From positions 37,143-101,142 of the forward strand of contig NZ_LUAW01000045.1 in the NCBI RefSeq assembly GCF_001605895.1: 64,000 nucleotides of DNA, given 5' to 3'. Numbering within the stretch: the first letter of the stretch is position 1; each line of letters begins with the position of its first letter. The notes beneath the pieces are model-generated. The model had not been told where the DNA came from. It did no database searches and worked only from the letters and a program-made list of their open reading frames with translations. The position numbers were made by a program, and so were the translations under genes. Of the stretch, positions 1 through 9,713 are shown piece after piece. The stretch is from Acinetobacter pragensis (GTDB lineage Bacteria; Pseudomonadota; Gammaproteobacteria; Pseudomonadales; Moraxellaceae).

Positions 1-89
1 ATCAACTGCCACAGCCATGTTTTAAGCGGCGATAAAATATAGATCTGAATAAAAACACACAGAGACTGAACCGTATAGCGAAAACTCAT
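1..89 (-). CDS. possible N-terminal end of an unidentified protein, cut by the window edge
   Basis: An ATG on the minus strand at 87-89 opens a frame that stays open for 29 codons until the window ends. The peptide is hydrophobic in its middle (residues about 8-20), which would suit a membrane protein or a signal peptide. It lies downstream of lptB on the same strand, behind an imperfect hairpin at about 156-206. I do not recognise the family and the Shine-Dalgarno sequence is weak, so this may be chance. Confidence 0.3.
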   Translation of the reverse strand, partial: MSFRYTVQSLCVFIQIYILSPLKTWLWQL

Positions 90-211
90 TTACCCAATTC
101 TATTAGGTCAATTTGTGCAACAGAGCACTTCCGCTTTAGCGCAAGCAGCGCCTTTAAATTAAAGCCCCTCACAGCCATTATATATCTTGCATTATGAGAG
201 GGCTGTTCCGC

Positions 212-958
212 CTAGACAGTGAAGTCATCGCCTAAGTAAACTTTGCGTACTGTTTCATTTTCTAAAATTTCTTGCGGAGAACCTTCTGCAATTACAGATC
301 CTTCACTAACAATATATGCATGTTCACAAATCGCCAAAGTTTCCCGAACATTATGATCTGTGATCAACACTCCAATTCCACGGTCTTTTAAGTTCCGGAT
401 AATGTCTTTAATATCACCCACAGAAATAGGATCCACCCCGGCAAAAGGCTCATCCAGCAGCATAAATTTTGGATCTGCGGCCAATGCTCGCGCAATTTCA
501 GCACGGCGGCGTTCACCGCCAGACACGCTCATTCCCAGTGAATCTTTAATATGGGTAATTTTAAAATCCGCCAATAATTCTGATAAACGCTGCTGGCGCT
601 GCTGTTTATTCAGGTCTTTTCGAGTTTCCAAAATAGACATGATATTTTCAGAAATTGTCAGCTTCCTAAAAATCGAAGCTTCTTGCGGCAAATAACCAAT
701 GCCTTTGCGCGCACGCTCATGCATGGCCAAATCGGACATATCCAAATCATCAAGGTGAATTTCACCTTTATCCATACGCACAAGGCCAACCACCATATAA
801 AAGCTGGTGGTTTTTCCTGCCCCGTTTGGACCGAGCAAACCTACAATTTGCCCGCTTTGCATGCTGAATGAAACATCTTTGACCACCCAGCGCTTGCTGT
901 AATTTTTGGCCAAATGCTTAATGCATAAAGTTTGAGGCTGATTCGATGAATTCTCCAT
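212..958 (-). CDS. lptB: LPS export ABC transporter ATP-binding protein LptB
   Basis: This is the cytoplasmic ATPase of the LptB2FGC complex, which extracts lipopolysaccharide or lipooligosaccharide from the inner membrane and pushes it along the periplasmic bridge. Over 248 residues it shows a complete ABC ATPase: Walker A GPNGAGKT at about 43-50, signature SGGER at about 146-150, Walker B ending LLDE at about 167-170, and the switch histidine in ITDHN. Length is normal for LptB. Its ATG overlaps the lptA stop codon, so lptC-lptA-lptB are very probably co-transcribed and translationally coupled. lptF and lptG are not in this window. Confidence 0.96.
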   Translation of the reverse strand: MENSSNQPQTLCIKHLAKNYSKRWVVKDVSFSMQSGQIVGLLGPNGAGKTTSFYMVVGLVRMDKGEIHLDDLDMSDLAMHERARKGIGYLPQEASIFRKLTISENIMSILETRKDLNKQQRQQRLSELLADFKITHIKDSLGMSVSGGERRRAEIARALAADPKFMLLDEPFAGVDPISVGDIKDIIRNLKDRGIGVLITDHNVRETLAICEHAYIVSEGSVIAEGSPQEILENETVRKVYLGDDFTV

Positions 959-1524
959 TAATCACGCGCTCCAGGGAATGACTTCGAGCTTGATGGCGGA
1001 ATGACAATTTGTACGCGGCCTGATGATGAACCCGTACTATTTGGTGTGCCTTCTGCAACAATATCACCCTTGTTCATGCTGTATTTTAAGGTGTTACCCT
1101 TAATACTGGCGCCATCTTGCTCCAGCACAGCACTGCCTGACATTGTAATAATGCCTGTTTCAGCATTATAGACAATCTTTTGCGCCTGACCTTTAGCTAG
1201 CCCTTTAGCTGGATCAACTTTCTGCTGGAATCGTGCAGGCCCGCCTGTTGCTGTGATCGTGCTGATTTCTTTGCGGCTGTTTAAATTCGCCACAATTGAA
1301 TTCGCCTGCAGCTTCATGGTGCCTTGTTCAATAATGACATTGCCCGTATATGTTGTAATGCCAGTTTTCTCATTAAATGTTGCACGGTCAGCCACCAAAG
1401 AAATAGGCTGATTGCGATCTGACGGCAATGCAAAAGCGCCTGCAGAACACAATGCAAGCGAACCCATCAGCACTGCCTGTTTGAGCAAAGCTTTAGACAA
1501 TAGTGGTTTATGATTAAGGTTCAT
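958..1524 (-). CDS. lptA: LPS transport periplasmic protein LptA
   Basis: LptA forms the periplasmic bridge that carries lipopolysaccharide from LptC to the outer-membrane LptDE. I chose the ATG at 1522-1524 because a strong GAGGAAAG ribosome-binding site precedes it. A longer frame starting at 1563 would lie almost entirely inside lptC. The 188-residue protein has an N-terminal signal peptide ending near AFA, followed by an OstA-like beta-jellyroll region ([21 protein letters not shown]) and a Ser/Pro-rich tail. It overlaps the 3' end of lptC by 11 bases and abuts lptB, which indicates an operon. Confidence 0.93.
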   Translation of the reverse strand: MNLNHKPLLSKALLKQAVLMGSLALCSAGAFALPSDRNQPISLVADRATFNEKTGITTYTGNVIIEQGTMKLQANSIVANLNSRKEISTITATGGPARFQQKVDPAKGLAKGQAQKIVYNAETGIITMSGSAVLEQDGASIKGNTLKYSMNKGDIVAEGTPNSTGSSSGRVQIVIPPSSSKSFPGARD

Positions 1525-2056
1525 ACTTTCCTCGAATATTAAAAAATTCGTACTGACCGTCATTTAAGTTGGCTTTCAGACCGTTACTGACAAAATCGGC
1601 CTGCGGAGATTCCACAGTCACCTGCTTATCAGTTTCAATTTCACGTGTTTTAGGAAAAGCGGTCAATTCTTCTGTACGAAAGACCATTTGTCCTGATTGC
1701 ATTAATTTTGTCGCTTCGACCTGATGTCTAAGCACAACTTTCTCATTGTCATTATATCCATTGGCGACTTTGGCATAAAAAGTAGCATCGACTCGCCCAT
1801 CTTTATACATTGAGGCTCTAAGGTTATCCAACTGAGAGGTTTTCTGCTGTAAATCCTGTTCCAGCCGATCGACCTGTGCACGAATATACAGCTTACCCTT
1901 TTCATCAGTCTGAGTCAGATTGATATTCTTTGCAGAATAATTCATGCTGCGTGCAGAATCAGCTTGGAGCTTATTGCCTTTTCCACTGTAATAGTAATAA
2001 CCGCCGCTTACAGCCGCAATTGCGATTGCAGTAACGTATAAAACTTTTGTATCCAT
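1514..2056 (-). CDS. lptC: LPS export system protein LptC
   Basis: LptC is the bitopic inner-membrane anchor that receives lipopolysaccharide from LptB2FG and passes it to LptA. The 180-residue protein has one N-terminal membrane segment (residues about 4-20, including a YYYY stretch at its end) and then a periplasmic OstA-like fold containing AQVDRLEQD and KQVTVESPQADFVSNG. LptC is poorly conserved in sequence, so the assignment leans on topology plus its position between kdsC and lptA, the standard gene order in gammaproteobacteria. Confidence 0.9.
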   Translation of the reverse strand: MDTKVLYVTAIAIAAVSGGYYYYSGKGNKLQADSARSMNYSAKNINLTQTDEKGKLYIRAQVDRLEQDLQQKTSQLDNLRASMYKDGRVDATFYAKVANGYNDNEKVVLRHQVEATKLMQSGQMVFRTEELTAFPKTREIETDKQVTVESPQADFVSNGLKANLNDGQYEFFNIRGKYEP

Positions 2057-2096
2057 AAGCGGTTTTTTAATCCAAATTCAATGAATTATTAGGTTA

Positions 2097-2636
2097 TTAA
2101 TGCGGTGCGCTGGCAAATTTTTCAAGCATCTCTTGGTAAACGCCTTTTGCCATCAACAGCATATCGCAAATTTCACGTACGGCACCGCGCCCGCCATAAG
2201 CTTGCGTGACTAAGTCAGAACGGCGGCGTACTTCTACATGGCCATTCGGCACGGTAATTTTCATGCCCGCTATGGCAAATGCGGATAAATCAGGCCAGTC
2301 ATCACCCATGTACAGGCAATCTTCTGGATCTATATTCAACTGCGCACAAGCTTCACGAAGTGCCGTACCTTTGTCTTCACGGCCTTGATAAACCAAGTCC
2401 ACACCCAAATCCGACATACGCTTTTCAACAATATTACTCTTGCGTCCAGTAATAATGATGACTTTAATACCCGCTTTTTGTACGAGTTTCATACCTAATC
2501 CGTCACGGATATCGAAAGACTTAATTTCATCTCCCGAATTGGTCAACGTGACAAAACCGTCACTCAGGATTCCGTCCACATCCAGCACTAAAGCTTGAAT
2601 ATGGCGGGCCTGTTCTAATAATACGTAAGATGCCAT
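2097..2636 (-). CDS. kdsC: 3-deoxy-D-manno-octulosonate 8-phosphate phosphatase KdsC
   Basis: KdsC removes the phosphate from Kdo-8-phosphate, the third step of Kdo synthesis for the lipid A inner core. The 179-residue protein is a cap-less HAD phosphatase: nucleophile motif DVDGILSDG near residue 19, motif II threonine in IITGRK, and motif III in YMGDDWPDLS with its paired aspartates. Length fits the tetrameric KdsC family. It lies three bases downstream of kdsD and 40 bases upstream of lptC, so Kdo synthesis and LPS export appear to form one transcription unit. Confidence 0.95.
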   Translation of the reverse strand: MASYVLLEQARHIQALVLDVDGILSDGFVTLTNSGDEIKSFDIRDGLGMKLVQKAGIKVIIITGRKSNIVEKRMSDLGVDLVYQGREDKGTALREACAQLNIDPEDCLYMGDDWPDLSAFAIAGMKITVPNGHVEVRRRSDLVTQAYGGRGAVREICDMLLMAKGVYQEMLEKFASAPH

Positions 2637-2639
2637 TTC

Positions 2640-3617
2640 TTAATTTACCCCAGCCTGAATTAAGTCATGCATGCTGATGACACCAATTACTCTATTGGCT
2701 TCGTCAACAACAACAAACTGATTGATCTTTTTAGCATTCATTTGTTCGAGCGCTTCGACAGCACGCGCTTCTTTAGAAATAGTGGATGGATGCTGAATCA
2801 TGACTTCTGATACGGGTAAATTGACATCAAAACCCTGCTGCTTATCAATCAAACGGCGTAAATCGCCATCAGTAAAGATACCGAGCAGCTTATCGTCGGC
2901 ATCGACAATGGTGGTTAAGCCCAGACGCTTGTTCGAAATTTCATACAGCACTTTATTCATAGGCGTGTCTGGAGAAACTTTTGGCAATGCTTCTGCGGTA
3001 TGCATCAAATGCTTAACATGCAGCAACAAGCGCTTGCCTAAAGCTCCGGCAGGATGAGAACGCGCAAAATCATCTGAAGTAAAACCGCGCGCTTCCAGCA
3101 ATGCCACAGCCAGAGCATCACCCAAAGCTAAAGTCGCTGTGGTGCTTGATGTCGGCGCTAAACCCAATGGGCAAGCTTCCTGAATATCGCCTAAAGTTAA
3201 AGCCACATCAGCATTTTGCGGCATTGGCCCTTTATCATGCCCCGACATGGTGATCAGCGGCACACCGACATGCTTGATGAGCGGCATCAGCATCATGATT
3301 TCATCACTTTTGCCTGAATATGAAATCGCAATCAGCACATCGCCTTTCACCAGCATGCCCAAGTCGCCATGACCCGCTTCACCAGGATGCATGAAAAATG
3401 ACGGCGTGCCTGTAGATGCAAAAGTAGCAGCCATTTTTCGGCCAATATGACCTGACTTTCCCATACCTGTGACCACTACACGGCCTTTGCATTGCAAGAT
3501 AATTTCGCAAGCCTTGGTAAAACGTTCATCTATTTCGGCAGCCAGCACTTCTAAAGCATTGCGTTCAATGCTGAGTGTTTCTAAGGCGACCTTCTGAAAA
3601 TCAATTTGATTGGGCAT
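2640..3617 (-). CDS. kdsD: arabinose-5-phosphate isomerase KdsD
   Basis: KdsD converts ribulose-5-phosphate to arabinose-5-phosphate, the first committed step towards Kdo. The protein from the ATG at 3615-3617 is 325 residues, the usual length. It has an N-terminal SIS sugar-isomerase domain (VTGMGKSGHIGRK, TGTPSFFMHPGEAGHGDLGM) and two C-terminal CBS domains. The frame extends 19 codons further upstream to a TTG. Neither start has a convincing ribosome-binding site, and the ATG was kept because it matches the family N-terminus. It is probably the first gene of the kdsD-kdsC-lptC-lptA-lptB unit. Confidence 0.94.
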   Translation of the reverse strand: MPNQIDFQKVALETLSIERNALEVLAAEIDERFTKACEIILQCKGRVVVTGMGKSGHIGRKMAATFASTGTPSFFMHPGEAGHGDLGMLVKGDVLIAISYSGKSDEIMMLMPLIKHVGVPLITMSGHDKGPMPQNADVALTLGDIQEACPLGLAPTSSTTATLALGDALAVALLEARGFTSDDFARSHPAGALGKRLLLHVKHLMHTAEALPKVSPDTPMNKVLYEISNKRLGLTTIVDADDKLLGIFTDGDLRRLIDKQQGFDVNLPVSEVMIQHPSTISKEARAVEALEQMNAKKINQFVVVDEANRVIGVISMHDLIQAGVN

Positions 3618-3776
3618 GTTTGGTGGATTCAAAGCCGTTTTACCTTTATTAAAGCTGCATACGCAGCACTTCAATCACGAAGAATAATTTTGCTTATTTT
3701 AGCATATCTCTAGAAATGCAACGTTTATAAATGTTCAATTTATAATACCTTACAGCCGTTTTTAACAATTTGAAGC

Positions 3777-3812
3777 AAAAAAAAACCTTAGCCCGAAGAC
3801 TAAGGTTTTTTT
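3777..3812 (-). terminator. rho-independent terminator downstream of tRNA-Gly
   Basis: The 11-base arms AAAAACCTTAG and CTAAGGTTTTT flank the loop CCCGAAGA, with a run of A on the plus strand, which reads as a T run on the minus strand. It sits eight bases past the tRNA 3' end. Confidence 0.85.
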
Positions 3813-3819
3813 CAAATTC

Positions 3820-3895
3820 TGGAGCGGGAAAGGAGACTCGAACTCCCGACCCCAACCTTGGCAAGGTTATGCTCTACCAACTGAGCTATTCCCGC
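3820..3895 (-). tRNA. tRNA-Gly (anticodon GCC)
   Basis: Read on the minus strand, the 76-base sequence folds as a complete cloverleaf. The acceptor GCGGGAA pairs with TTCCCGC, the D-loop contains AGCTCAGTTGGTAGAGC, the anticodon arm is CCTTGCCAAGG with GCC at its centre, and the T-arm contains GGTTCGAGTC-like bases (GAGTTCGAGTC). The discriminator is T and the 3' CCA is encoded. GCC decodes the glycine codons GGC and GGU. The gene stands alone between kdsD and cysS and has its own terminator. Confidence 0.97.
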
Positions 3896-3960
3896 AATAT
3901 GGGAATGCATTATAAAGAGTTTCACAAAACTGTCAACTCTCCACGCATTCAATTGATTAA

Positions 3961-5382
3961 TTAATCAGCACGGCGCCAAATTGTGCCTTGACGCGTATCT
4001 TCCAGCACCACACCTTGATCCAGCAAAGCCTGGCGGATTTCATCGGCTTTGGCAAATTCTTTAGCTTTTTTGGCATCTTTACGCTGCTGAATCAAATCTT
4101 CAATTTGCTCTTCAGTTAAGCCTAAAGCTTCTTGGCCGATATCAGATTTCAAGAAGTCTTCTACATTGTACTGAACCAAGCCTAAAATATTGGTCAAATG
4201 ACGAAGTGTAGAATAATACACTGCCGCTTGGTCCGCCTGCTCTTCTTTCACCGCGCGGTTCAGTTCTTTATTCACTTCAAACAGCACAGCAATGGCTTCT
4301 GCAGTATTAAAGTCATCACGCATGGCCGCATTAAAACGCTCAACCAATGCATCATCTAAAGTTTCAACCGTTCTTTCGCCATACGCCCGCTGATAGGCCT
4401 TAAATGAATGATAGAAACGTGAAAGCACGTTTTTAGATTCTTTGAGCGCGACATCAGAGAAGTTTACTGGGCTGCGGTAGTGTGAAGATACAATAAAGAA
4501 GCGAATCACTTCAGGATGGAATTTTTCCATCACGTCACGAATGGTAAAGAAATTGCCTAATGATTTAGACATCTTCTCGCCATCAACATTAATGAAGCCG
4601 ACATGCATCCAGTAATTCACATACTGTTCGCCTGTTGATGCTTCAGATTGCGCAATTTCGTTTTCATGATGCGGAAAAGTTAAGTCTGAGCCGCCGCCAT
4701 GAATATCAAAATGGTTACCAAGGCAGCAGGTCGACATTGCTGAACATTCGATATGCCAGCCCGGACGGCCATTGCCCCATGGAGAAGCCCAAGACGGTTC
4801 GTTCTCTTTGGCATGTTTCCACAGCACAAAATCAAATGGATGTTTCTTTTCCACTTCAACATCAACACGTTCAGATGCCCCTGCCTGCATATCTCCTAAT
4901 TTACGGCCAGATAAACGGCCGTACTTGACAAATTTTTCAACTTGGAAATATACATCGCCATTTGATGACGGATAGGCCGTACCTTTGCTGACCAAATTAC
5001 CGATCATATTCTGCATTTGGTCGATGTAATCTGTTGCGCGCGGCGCTTCATCCGGATGCAGGCAGCCCAGATTTTCTGCGTCTTCATTCATCGCATGAAT
5101 GAAGCGGTCCGTCAGTGCTGCAATGCTTTCGCCATTTTCATTGGCGCGCTTAATAATTTTATCGTCAATATCGGTAATATTGCGCACATACTTCACATTC
5201 CATCCCTGACTGCGCAGAAAACGGATAATGTAGTCAAATGCAACCATCACTCGAGCGTGGCCTATATGACAGTAGTCATATACCGTCATACCGCACACAT
5301 ACATGTCGATATGGCCTTCTTTACGCGGTACAAATTCTACTTTTTTACGCTGCTCTGAGTTATATAGAACAAAAGGTTGCAT
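3961..5382 (-). CDS. cysS: cysteinyl-tRNA synthetase
   Basis: This monomeric class I synthetase charges tRNA-Cys with cysteine in the cytoplasm. Over 473 residues it shows the HIGH signature as CHIGHAR (residues about 38-44), zinc-ligand cysteine/histidine residues ([22 protein letters not shown]), and the KMSKS loop as EKMSKSLGN near residue 270. The DALR anticodon-binding region and a basic C-terminal helix follow. Length and motif order are standard. It is transcribed alone, with the tRNA-Gly gene downstream on the same strand. Confidence 0.97.
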   Translation of the reverse strand: MQPFVLYNSEQRKKVEFVPRKEGHIDMYVCGMTVYDYCHIGHARVMVAFDYIIRFLRSQGWNVKYVRNITDIDDKIIKRANENGESIAALTDRFIHAMNEDAENLGCLHPDEAPRATDYIDQMQNMIGNLVSKGTAYPSSNGDVYFQVEKFVKYGRLSGRKLGDMQAGASERVDVEVEKKHPFDFVLWKHAKENEPSWASPWGNGRPGWHIECSAMSTCCLGNHFDIHGGGSDLTFPHHENEIAQSEASTGEQYVNYWMHVGFINVDGEKMSKSLGNFFTIRDVMEKFHPEVIRFFIVSSHYRSPVNFSDVALKESKNVLSRFYHSFKAYQRAYGERTVETLDDALVERFNAAMRDDFNTAEAIAVLFEVNKELNRAVKEEQADQAAVYYSTLRHLTNILGLVQYNVEDFLKSDIGQEALGLTEEQIEDLIQQRKDAKKAKEFAKADEIRQALLDQGVVLEDTRQGTIWRRAD

Positions 5383-5891
5383 AGGTCTTTAAATTGTTTC
5401 TACTAAAAGATGGTTCATCTTAACCTAAGCATTATTTTTCATAAAGTTTTTCACAAAACATTTTATGAGAAATCTTTTTCTTTTAGCGTCTAGCCTTTTT
5501 TAATGCTGAAGGGCTTTTAATCTTTCCCCTAGATTTATACCAGTCTTTGCACCATGCCGACAAAACATCCAACCAGCCTTTTTAGACGCAGCTATCTATT
5601 CAGTTTTCATTAAACCCAGCAAATATATTTACATAAAGCTACGTTGTACGCGTAGGCTCTTTATTGTTTCTTTAACCAGTTCATTCAACCTTCAGCGCAA
5701 TATTAAAATTCCGCCCACTTCAATCACTCCCTTATTTTATGCATGGAAATCAGCTAATTAAATCGCTTAAGCGACTGCATATATTTTCTCAATAAAATTT
5801 ATATTTTTTTGATCATCGGCTGATTTTCCACAAATTTTCTCCACACTTTTAGACTAATCTTACGCAAAATTACATTTCAGCATGTTTAAAA
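5383..5891. other. gene-free 509-base region between cysS and the TonB receptor
   Basis: The region is A/T-rich and must hold the divergent promoters of cysS and the receptor gene. The only structure I see is a perfect 12-base palindrome TCGCTTAAGCGA at 5763-5774, about 120 bases before the receptor start; it may be an operator. I see no sequence resembling a Fur box, and no reading frame with family resemblance. Confidence 0.5.
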
Positions 5892-8015
5892 ATGAAAAGC
5901 ATATCCTCTACATTCAAACTGAGCGCTTTAACGCTTGCTGTACTTACGCTTTCTGTATCCGCATGGGCCGAAAGCAGCACAAATGCAGCTGATGCCGCCA
6001 TTCCTGCCGCGGCAACTCAAACCCTGCCCACCATGACATTTCAAGTAGAGCAAGCACCTATAACAGAAAAAGATCCGGATATCAGTGCCGTCGCAAAAAC
6101 GGTGATTACCCGTGATGAAATGGAAAAGTTTGGGGATCAGAGTGTAAATGATGCATTGCGCCGCGCTGCAGGCTTTCAAATGCCATCGCCCGGACAAGGC
6201 CCGCGCGGCGGCAATGGCAGCATGCGTTTTCGCGGCGGCGGCGCGTCGGTTTTCTTAATCAATGGTGAACCTGTCCAAGGCGGCCCGCGCGGCGGCATGT
6301 CTGTTGTCGACAGCATCACACCGGATATGATTGAGCGCATTGAAATTGTGAAGCAGCCCAGTGTCGCGCAAGCCTCTGTGGCATCGTCTGCTGTGATTAA
6401 TATCATTTTAAAAGAACCGCTGGATGGCACCCGTATCAGCGGCACGGTTCGCGGGGGCTATGGCATAGCCAAATCCAGCCAAAAAGAGGAAGAACGCAAG
6501 AACATTTCTTTGCAAATGGACGGCAGAACCGATCCATGGATGTACAGCCTATCCGCCAACCAAATGTGGAATGATTCAAATTCAATTACCAAGACAGAGA
6601 ACGCATCCGGTCAAATTTCGTCGCAAAAGCGCATTACCAACAGAACATCGCAAATGCTGAGCCCGCGTGCAGAATATGCGATTGATAACCAGCAAAAATT
6701 AGTTGCAGAACTGTTCTACCGCAATAATGAAAGCGAAGGCAGCATGCGGGATCAAATTCAAGAAGATAAAAACGACAGCATCCGCCTGAATACCCTCTAT
6801 GAACGTAAAGATAAAGGCAATTCAGATAAGATCCGCTTGGGTATTGAACAGCAGAATGAAACTGAACTGACCCGCTCTAGCCAGCGCCAAAGCTATACCG
6901 ATGAACAAATTAACGAATACAGCCTAGCTTACGATGGTGTCCGGAAATTTGGTGAAACCAAGCAAATTAAATTCGGCACAGATCTGCGTTCAAATGAATT
7001 GGAAAGCAATATTTCTGAAACATTAGATGAACAGAACTATGCCTTGTATCTTGAAGGCAGCTGGCGGTTCACTCCGCGTCAAACTTTGACTTTAGGCGCC
7101 CGTCAGCAATGGATTAACCGCTCAGGCTTAATGGATTACAGCGATCAGCACTTAAGCCCAGTCTTAGCGCACCGTTTTGACTTTACCGACCGCTGGTCAT
7201 TGCAAACCAATATCAGTCAGGCCTTCCGAAGCCCCAAAGCCGACCAGCTGCTGCCTGCCGTTTCAGTTTCTACGGATACCGATGCGGGCTCATTAAATAA
7301 TCCTGACCGCGGCGGCAATCCATATCTGGTTCCTGAAAAAATCAATGCCTATGAAACAACCTTAGGCTATAACACCGCTGCTGGCGGTGTAAATATTACG
7401 GCGTATTACCGTGAAATTAATGACTACATTGAAAAATCCATCCGCAGTGAAGACGCAGAGGGCCAAGTCTGTACGGTAGCCAATGACCCAAGCTGCCGAT
7501 TTGTAGAGCGCCCATTCAATCAGGACAATGCAACGACATACGGCATTGAAGTTGCAGGACGCTATGCATTGAAGCAAACAGAGGCAGGCCATTCATTTAT
7601 GCTGAATGCGCAACTGTCTACAGTGCGGGCGAAAATTGAAGAAGATAATGGCACAGATCGTTTAGCCAGTGATGTAGCGCCTTATACTGCAAGCGCTGGC
7701 CTGTCATATAATTTTCAACCTTGGCGTCTGTCCAGCAGCTTAAATGTCAGCTATACGCCAGAATATACCCGTGAGCTGAACAGCCAGCAGTACAATGGTG
7801 AATTGTATAACCGCACCAGCAACGAGCGCGTAAATGTTGATTTAAGCATTACAAAACGCTTTGACAACAACTGGGCTGCATCGATTAATGCGCGCAATCT
7901 CTTCAGTACAGATTATGAAGAACGTTTAACCCAAATCAGTGACGGCAGTTTATATCAGGCACGCACTAATGAATCGATTCCCAGCTTTTTATTCAGTGTA
8001 GAGAAAAAGTTCTAA
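5892..8015 (+). CDS. TonB-dependent outer-membrane receptor
   Basis: This is a 707-residue ligand-gated outer-membrane channel for import of a scarce ligand, energised by TonB-ExbBD. A signal peptide ends near SAWA (residue about 27). A TonB-box-like stretch (PTMTFQV) follows, then the plug domain (about 55-175, with VITRDEMEKFGDQSVNDALRR and ERIEIVKQPS), a long beta-barrel, and the C-terminal aromatic FSVEKKF typical of BamA recognition. The plug has an unusually glycine-rich stretch around residues 100-140. The barrel has one Cys pair (about residues 517 and 527) in an extracellular loop. The ligand cannot be told from sequence. No siderophore genes are adjacent and no Fur box is visible, so iron, zinc or another metal chelate are all possible. 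Confidence 0.9.
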   Translation: MKSISSTFKLSALTLAVLTLSVSAWAESSTNAADAAIPAAATQTLPTMTFQVEQAPITEKDPDISAVAKTVITRDEMEKFGDQSVNDALRRAAGFQMPSPGQGPRGGNGSMRFRGGGASVFLINGEPVQGGPRGGMSVVDSITPDMIERIEIVKQPSVAQASVASSAVINIILKEPLDGTRISGTVRGGYGIAKSSQKEEERKNISLQMDGRTDPWMYSLSANQMWNDSNSITKTENASGQISSQKRITNRTSQMLSPRAEYAIDNQQKLVAELFYRNNESEGSMRDQIQEDKNDSIRLNTLYERKDKGNSDKIRLGIEQQNETELTRSSQRQSYTDEQINEYSLAYDGVRKFGETKQIKFGTDLRSNELESNISETLDEQNYALYLEGSWRFTPRQTLTLGARQQWINRSGLMDYSDQHLSPVLAHRFDFTDRWSLQTNISQAFRSPKADQLLPAVSVSTDTDAGSLNNPDRGGNPYLVPEKINAYETTLGYNTAAGGVNITAYYREINDYIEKSIRSEDAEGQVCTVANDPSCRFVERPFNQDNATTYGIEVAGRYALKQTEAGHSFMLNAQLSTVRAKIEEDNGTDRLASDVAPYTASAGLSYNFQPWRLSSSLNVSYTPEYTRELNSQQYNGELYNRTSNERVNVDLSITKRFDNNWAASINARNLFSTDYEERLTQISDGSLYQARTNESIPSFLFSVEKKF

Positions 8016-8036
8016 CATAAACCTAATAAACAAAGC

Positions 8037-8070
8037 AAAAAGAGCCGATGCACAGCCATTGGCTCTTTTA
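8037..8070 (+). terminator. terminator of the TonB receptor gene
   Basis: An AAAGAGCC arm pairs with GGCTCTTT across a CACAGC loop, extended by ATG/CAT pairing, and ends in TTTTA. It starts about 20 bases after the receptor stop codon. Confidence 0.8.
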
Positions 8071-8143
8071 TTTGAGGGCTTTTTTTAATAGAACCTTGTC
8101 CATTGAAATATAGATTTTTTATTAACAGTTTTATTAGCAGTTA

Positions 8144-8422
8144 TTAAGGTTTTTTCAAATCATTCAGCAAACTGGCAACGCGCAAAGTATTTTCCTTCTT
8201 CCCTTTTTTTTCCATGACATTTTGCTCGATCCACCACAAATATTCAAAGATCTCTGTTTCACTTAAATTCTGCGTAATCATTTTAAATATATTCGGTAAA
8301 TAATCTTCATATTCATCACGCATGGCAGGAATGTGCCGAATCTGCAGCGGATCCCACTCTTTGAGTAAAATTTTATGTATCGCATGCAGCAGCGTTGCAT
8401 CACGCGTATGTTCTACATCCAT
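8144..8422 (-). CDS. small acidic helical protein with a WDPL-x-IR / DEY motif
   Basis: The 92-residue protein has no signal peptide or membrane segment and appears all-helical. Its central motif is EWDPLQIR followed eight residues later by DEYEDYL. The same pattern (DWDPLNIR, then DEYDAYI) is found in the gene at 41032-41319, and the two align along nearly their whole length, so they are dispersed paralogues. The pattern recalls the DUF1871-type small proteins (inference, no search done). The gene stands alone and points towards the TonB receptor terminator. Function unknown. Confidence 0.7.
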   Translation of the reverse strand: MDVEHTRDATLLHAIHKILLKEWDPLQIRHIPAMRDEYEDYLPNIFKMITQNLSETEIFEYLWWIEQNVMEKKGKKENTLRVASLLNDLKKP

Positions 8423-8822
8423 AAAACTTATACCCCTATATTATTTTTAATATAAAAAACATAATCATAAAGACAATAAAAAATTTAATGCCTCAATCTA
8501 TGTATGTTAAAAACTCTTCATTATGCCTGCGCCGTATAAGATTAATATCTGTTTTTCATTAGTTTTTTATAGGCAGTATTAATATATATCAATTTTCATC
8601 GTAGAGATTCAGCATTTTTTTATCCGTTCAGTAAAATCCCTGATTAAATACAATTCAACCCATGTTTTACAAAAAATATGTCAACTCAATCACTTTTTAA
8701 ACCCTTGGTTTCAACGCTGCAGTCACATTTTCATGATTTATTACTCATTGATTGAATCCAGTCTTTATATTTAAGCTTTTTCAGGATAAATTTCTTAGCA
8801 TCTTCATCTTGAATGATTTGCT
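8423..8822. other. gene-free 400-base A/T-rich region
   Basis: This divergent spacer lies between the DEY-motif gene and the amidotransferase gene. It is strongly A/T-rich with several ATATATA-type stretches. I see no open frame of note, no repeat and no recognisable regulatory site. Confidence 0.4.
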
Positions 8823-9533
8823 ATGAGTACTGCATTTCCAGACACCATTTATGCTGTTCAACATCTCGCCTTTGAAGATCTTGGCGCTTTAGAAGACGTA
8901 TTCTACCAATTGGGTTTTCGTGTCCGCTACTTTGAAGCGGGTATTGATGATTTAACCAAGGCATTTGAACATACAGGACTGACCATTATTTTAGGCGGGC
9001 CAATTGGTGTTTACGAAACTGAAGATTACCCATTCCTGCAAAAAGAAATAGACTTACTTAAAGTACGCTTGGAAAAGAATTTACCGACCGTCGGCATCTG
9101 TTTAGGCGCCCAGCTGATTGCGCATGCACTCGGTGCAAAAGTATATGCAGGCCATGCAAAAGAAATTGGCTGGAGTGCATTGACACTGAACCCACTGGAC
9201 AATAATCCTTTAGCCGCCTTAGCTGAGACCCCTGTATTGCATTGGCACGGCGATACTTTTGACTTGCCGGCGCAAACTGTATTGCTTGCCAGCTCAGCAC
9301 TGTATCCAAATCAAGCCTTCTGTAAAGGTGACAATATTTTGGCGTTGCAGTTCCATATTGAAGTCGCCGCTGACAGTTTAGAAAAATGGCTCATTGGCCA
9401 CACATGCGAATTGCGTAAAGCCAAGATTGATATTCCCGCCTTGCGCCATGACAATACGCAATTTTCATCTGATCTTGAAGCAAAAGCATCTGCTGTCTTT
9501 ACGCAATGGATACGCAAGTTTCTCAGCCCATAA
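8823..9533 (+). CDS. class I glutamine amidotransferase domain protein (GMP synthase-like)
   Basis: The 236-residue protein consists of a single class I glutaminase domain. The nucleophile elbow GICLGAQ places the catalytic cysteine at about residue 93, and the histidine and glutamate of the triad are in ALQFHIE near residue 178. Such stand-alone proteins usually hydrolyse glutamine or gamma-glutamyl amides (PuuD, GuaA-like family). No synthetase subunit is adjacent, so the substrate is unknown. The ATG at 8823 has no good ribosome-binding site, yet the N-terminus begins directly with the expected first beta strand. Confidence 0.85.
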   Translation: MSTAFPDTIYAVQHLAFEDLGALEDVFYQLGFRVRYFEAGIDDLTKAFEHTGLTIILGGPIGVYETEDYPFLQKEIDLLKVRLEKNLPTVGICLGAQLIAHALGAKVYAGHAKEIGWSALTLNPLDNNPLAALAETPVLHWHGDTFDLPAQTVLLASSALYPNQAFCKGDNILALQFHIEVAADSLEKWLIGHTCELRKAKIDIPALRHDNTQFSSDLEAKASAVFTQWIRKFLSP

Positions 9534-9571
9534 TTTTTATTTAGCTATGATCGCTTAACCGACAACATTGC

Positions 9572-9616
9572 GATTCAGAAATCTTCCCAAATAAAATGGG
9601 GGGAGTTTTCTGAATC
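9572..9616. repeat. imperfect long inverted repeat
   Basis: GATTCAGAAA at 9572-9581 is the inverse complement of the bases ending at 9616, with further pairing of a C-rich and a G-rich stretch either side of an A/T loop. It lies between the amidotransferase and LysE genes. No T run follows, so it is at best an unusual terminator. Confidence 0.45.
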
Positions 9617-9713
9617 ATTTGATAAATATCAGCAGTACTTTTTGCTCAAATTTGCTTTATTTCTCATGAAAAAAGTCATATAACGTCCCTATCCTTTAAG
9701 ATAGTCTGTGCAA

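Noticed and set aside
3770..3964. Plus-strand open frame over the tRNA-Gly region
   Set aside because: It lies across the tRNA gene and its terminator on the opposite strand; its protein-like sequence is a by-product of the tRNA and hairpin.
5763..5774. Fur box before the TonB receptor
   Set aside because: TCGCTTAAGCGA is a palindrome but does not resemble GATAATGATAATCATTATC.
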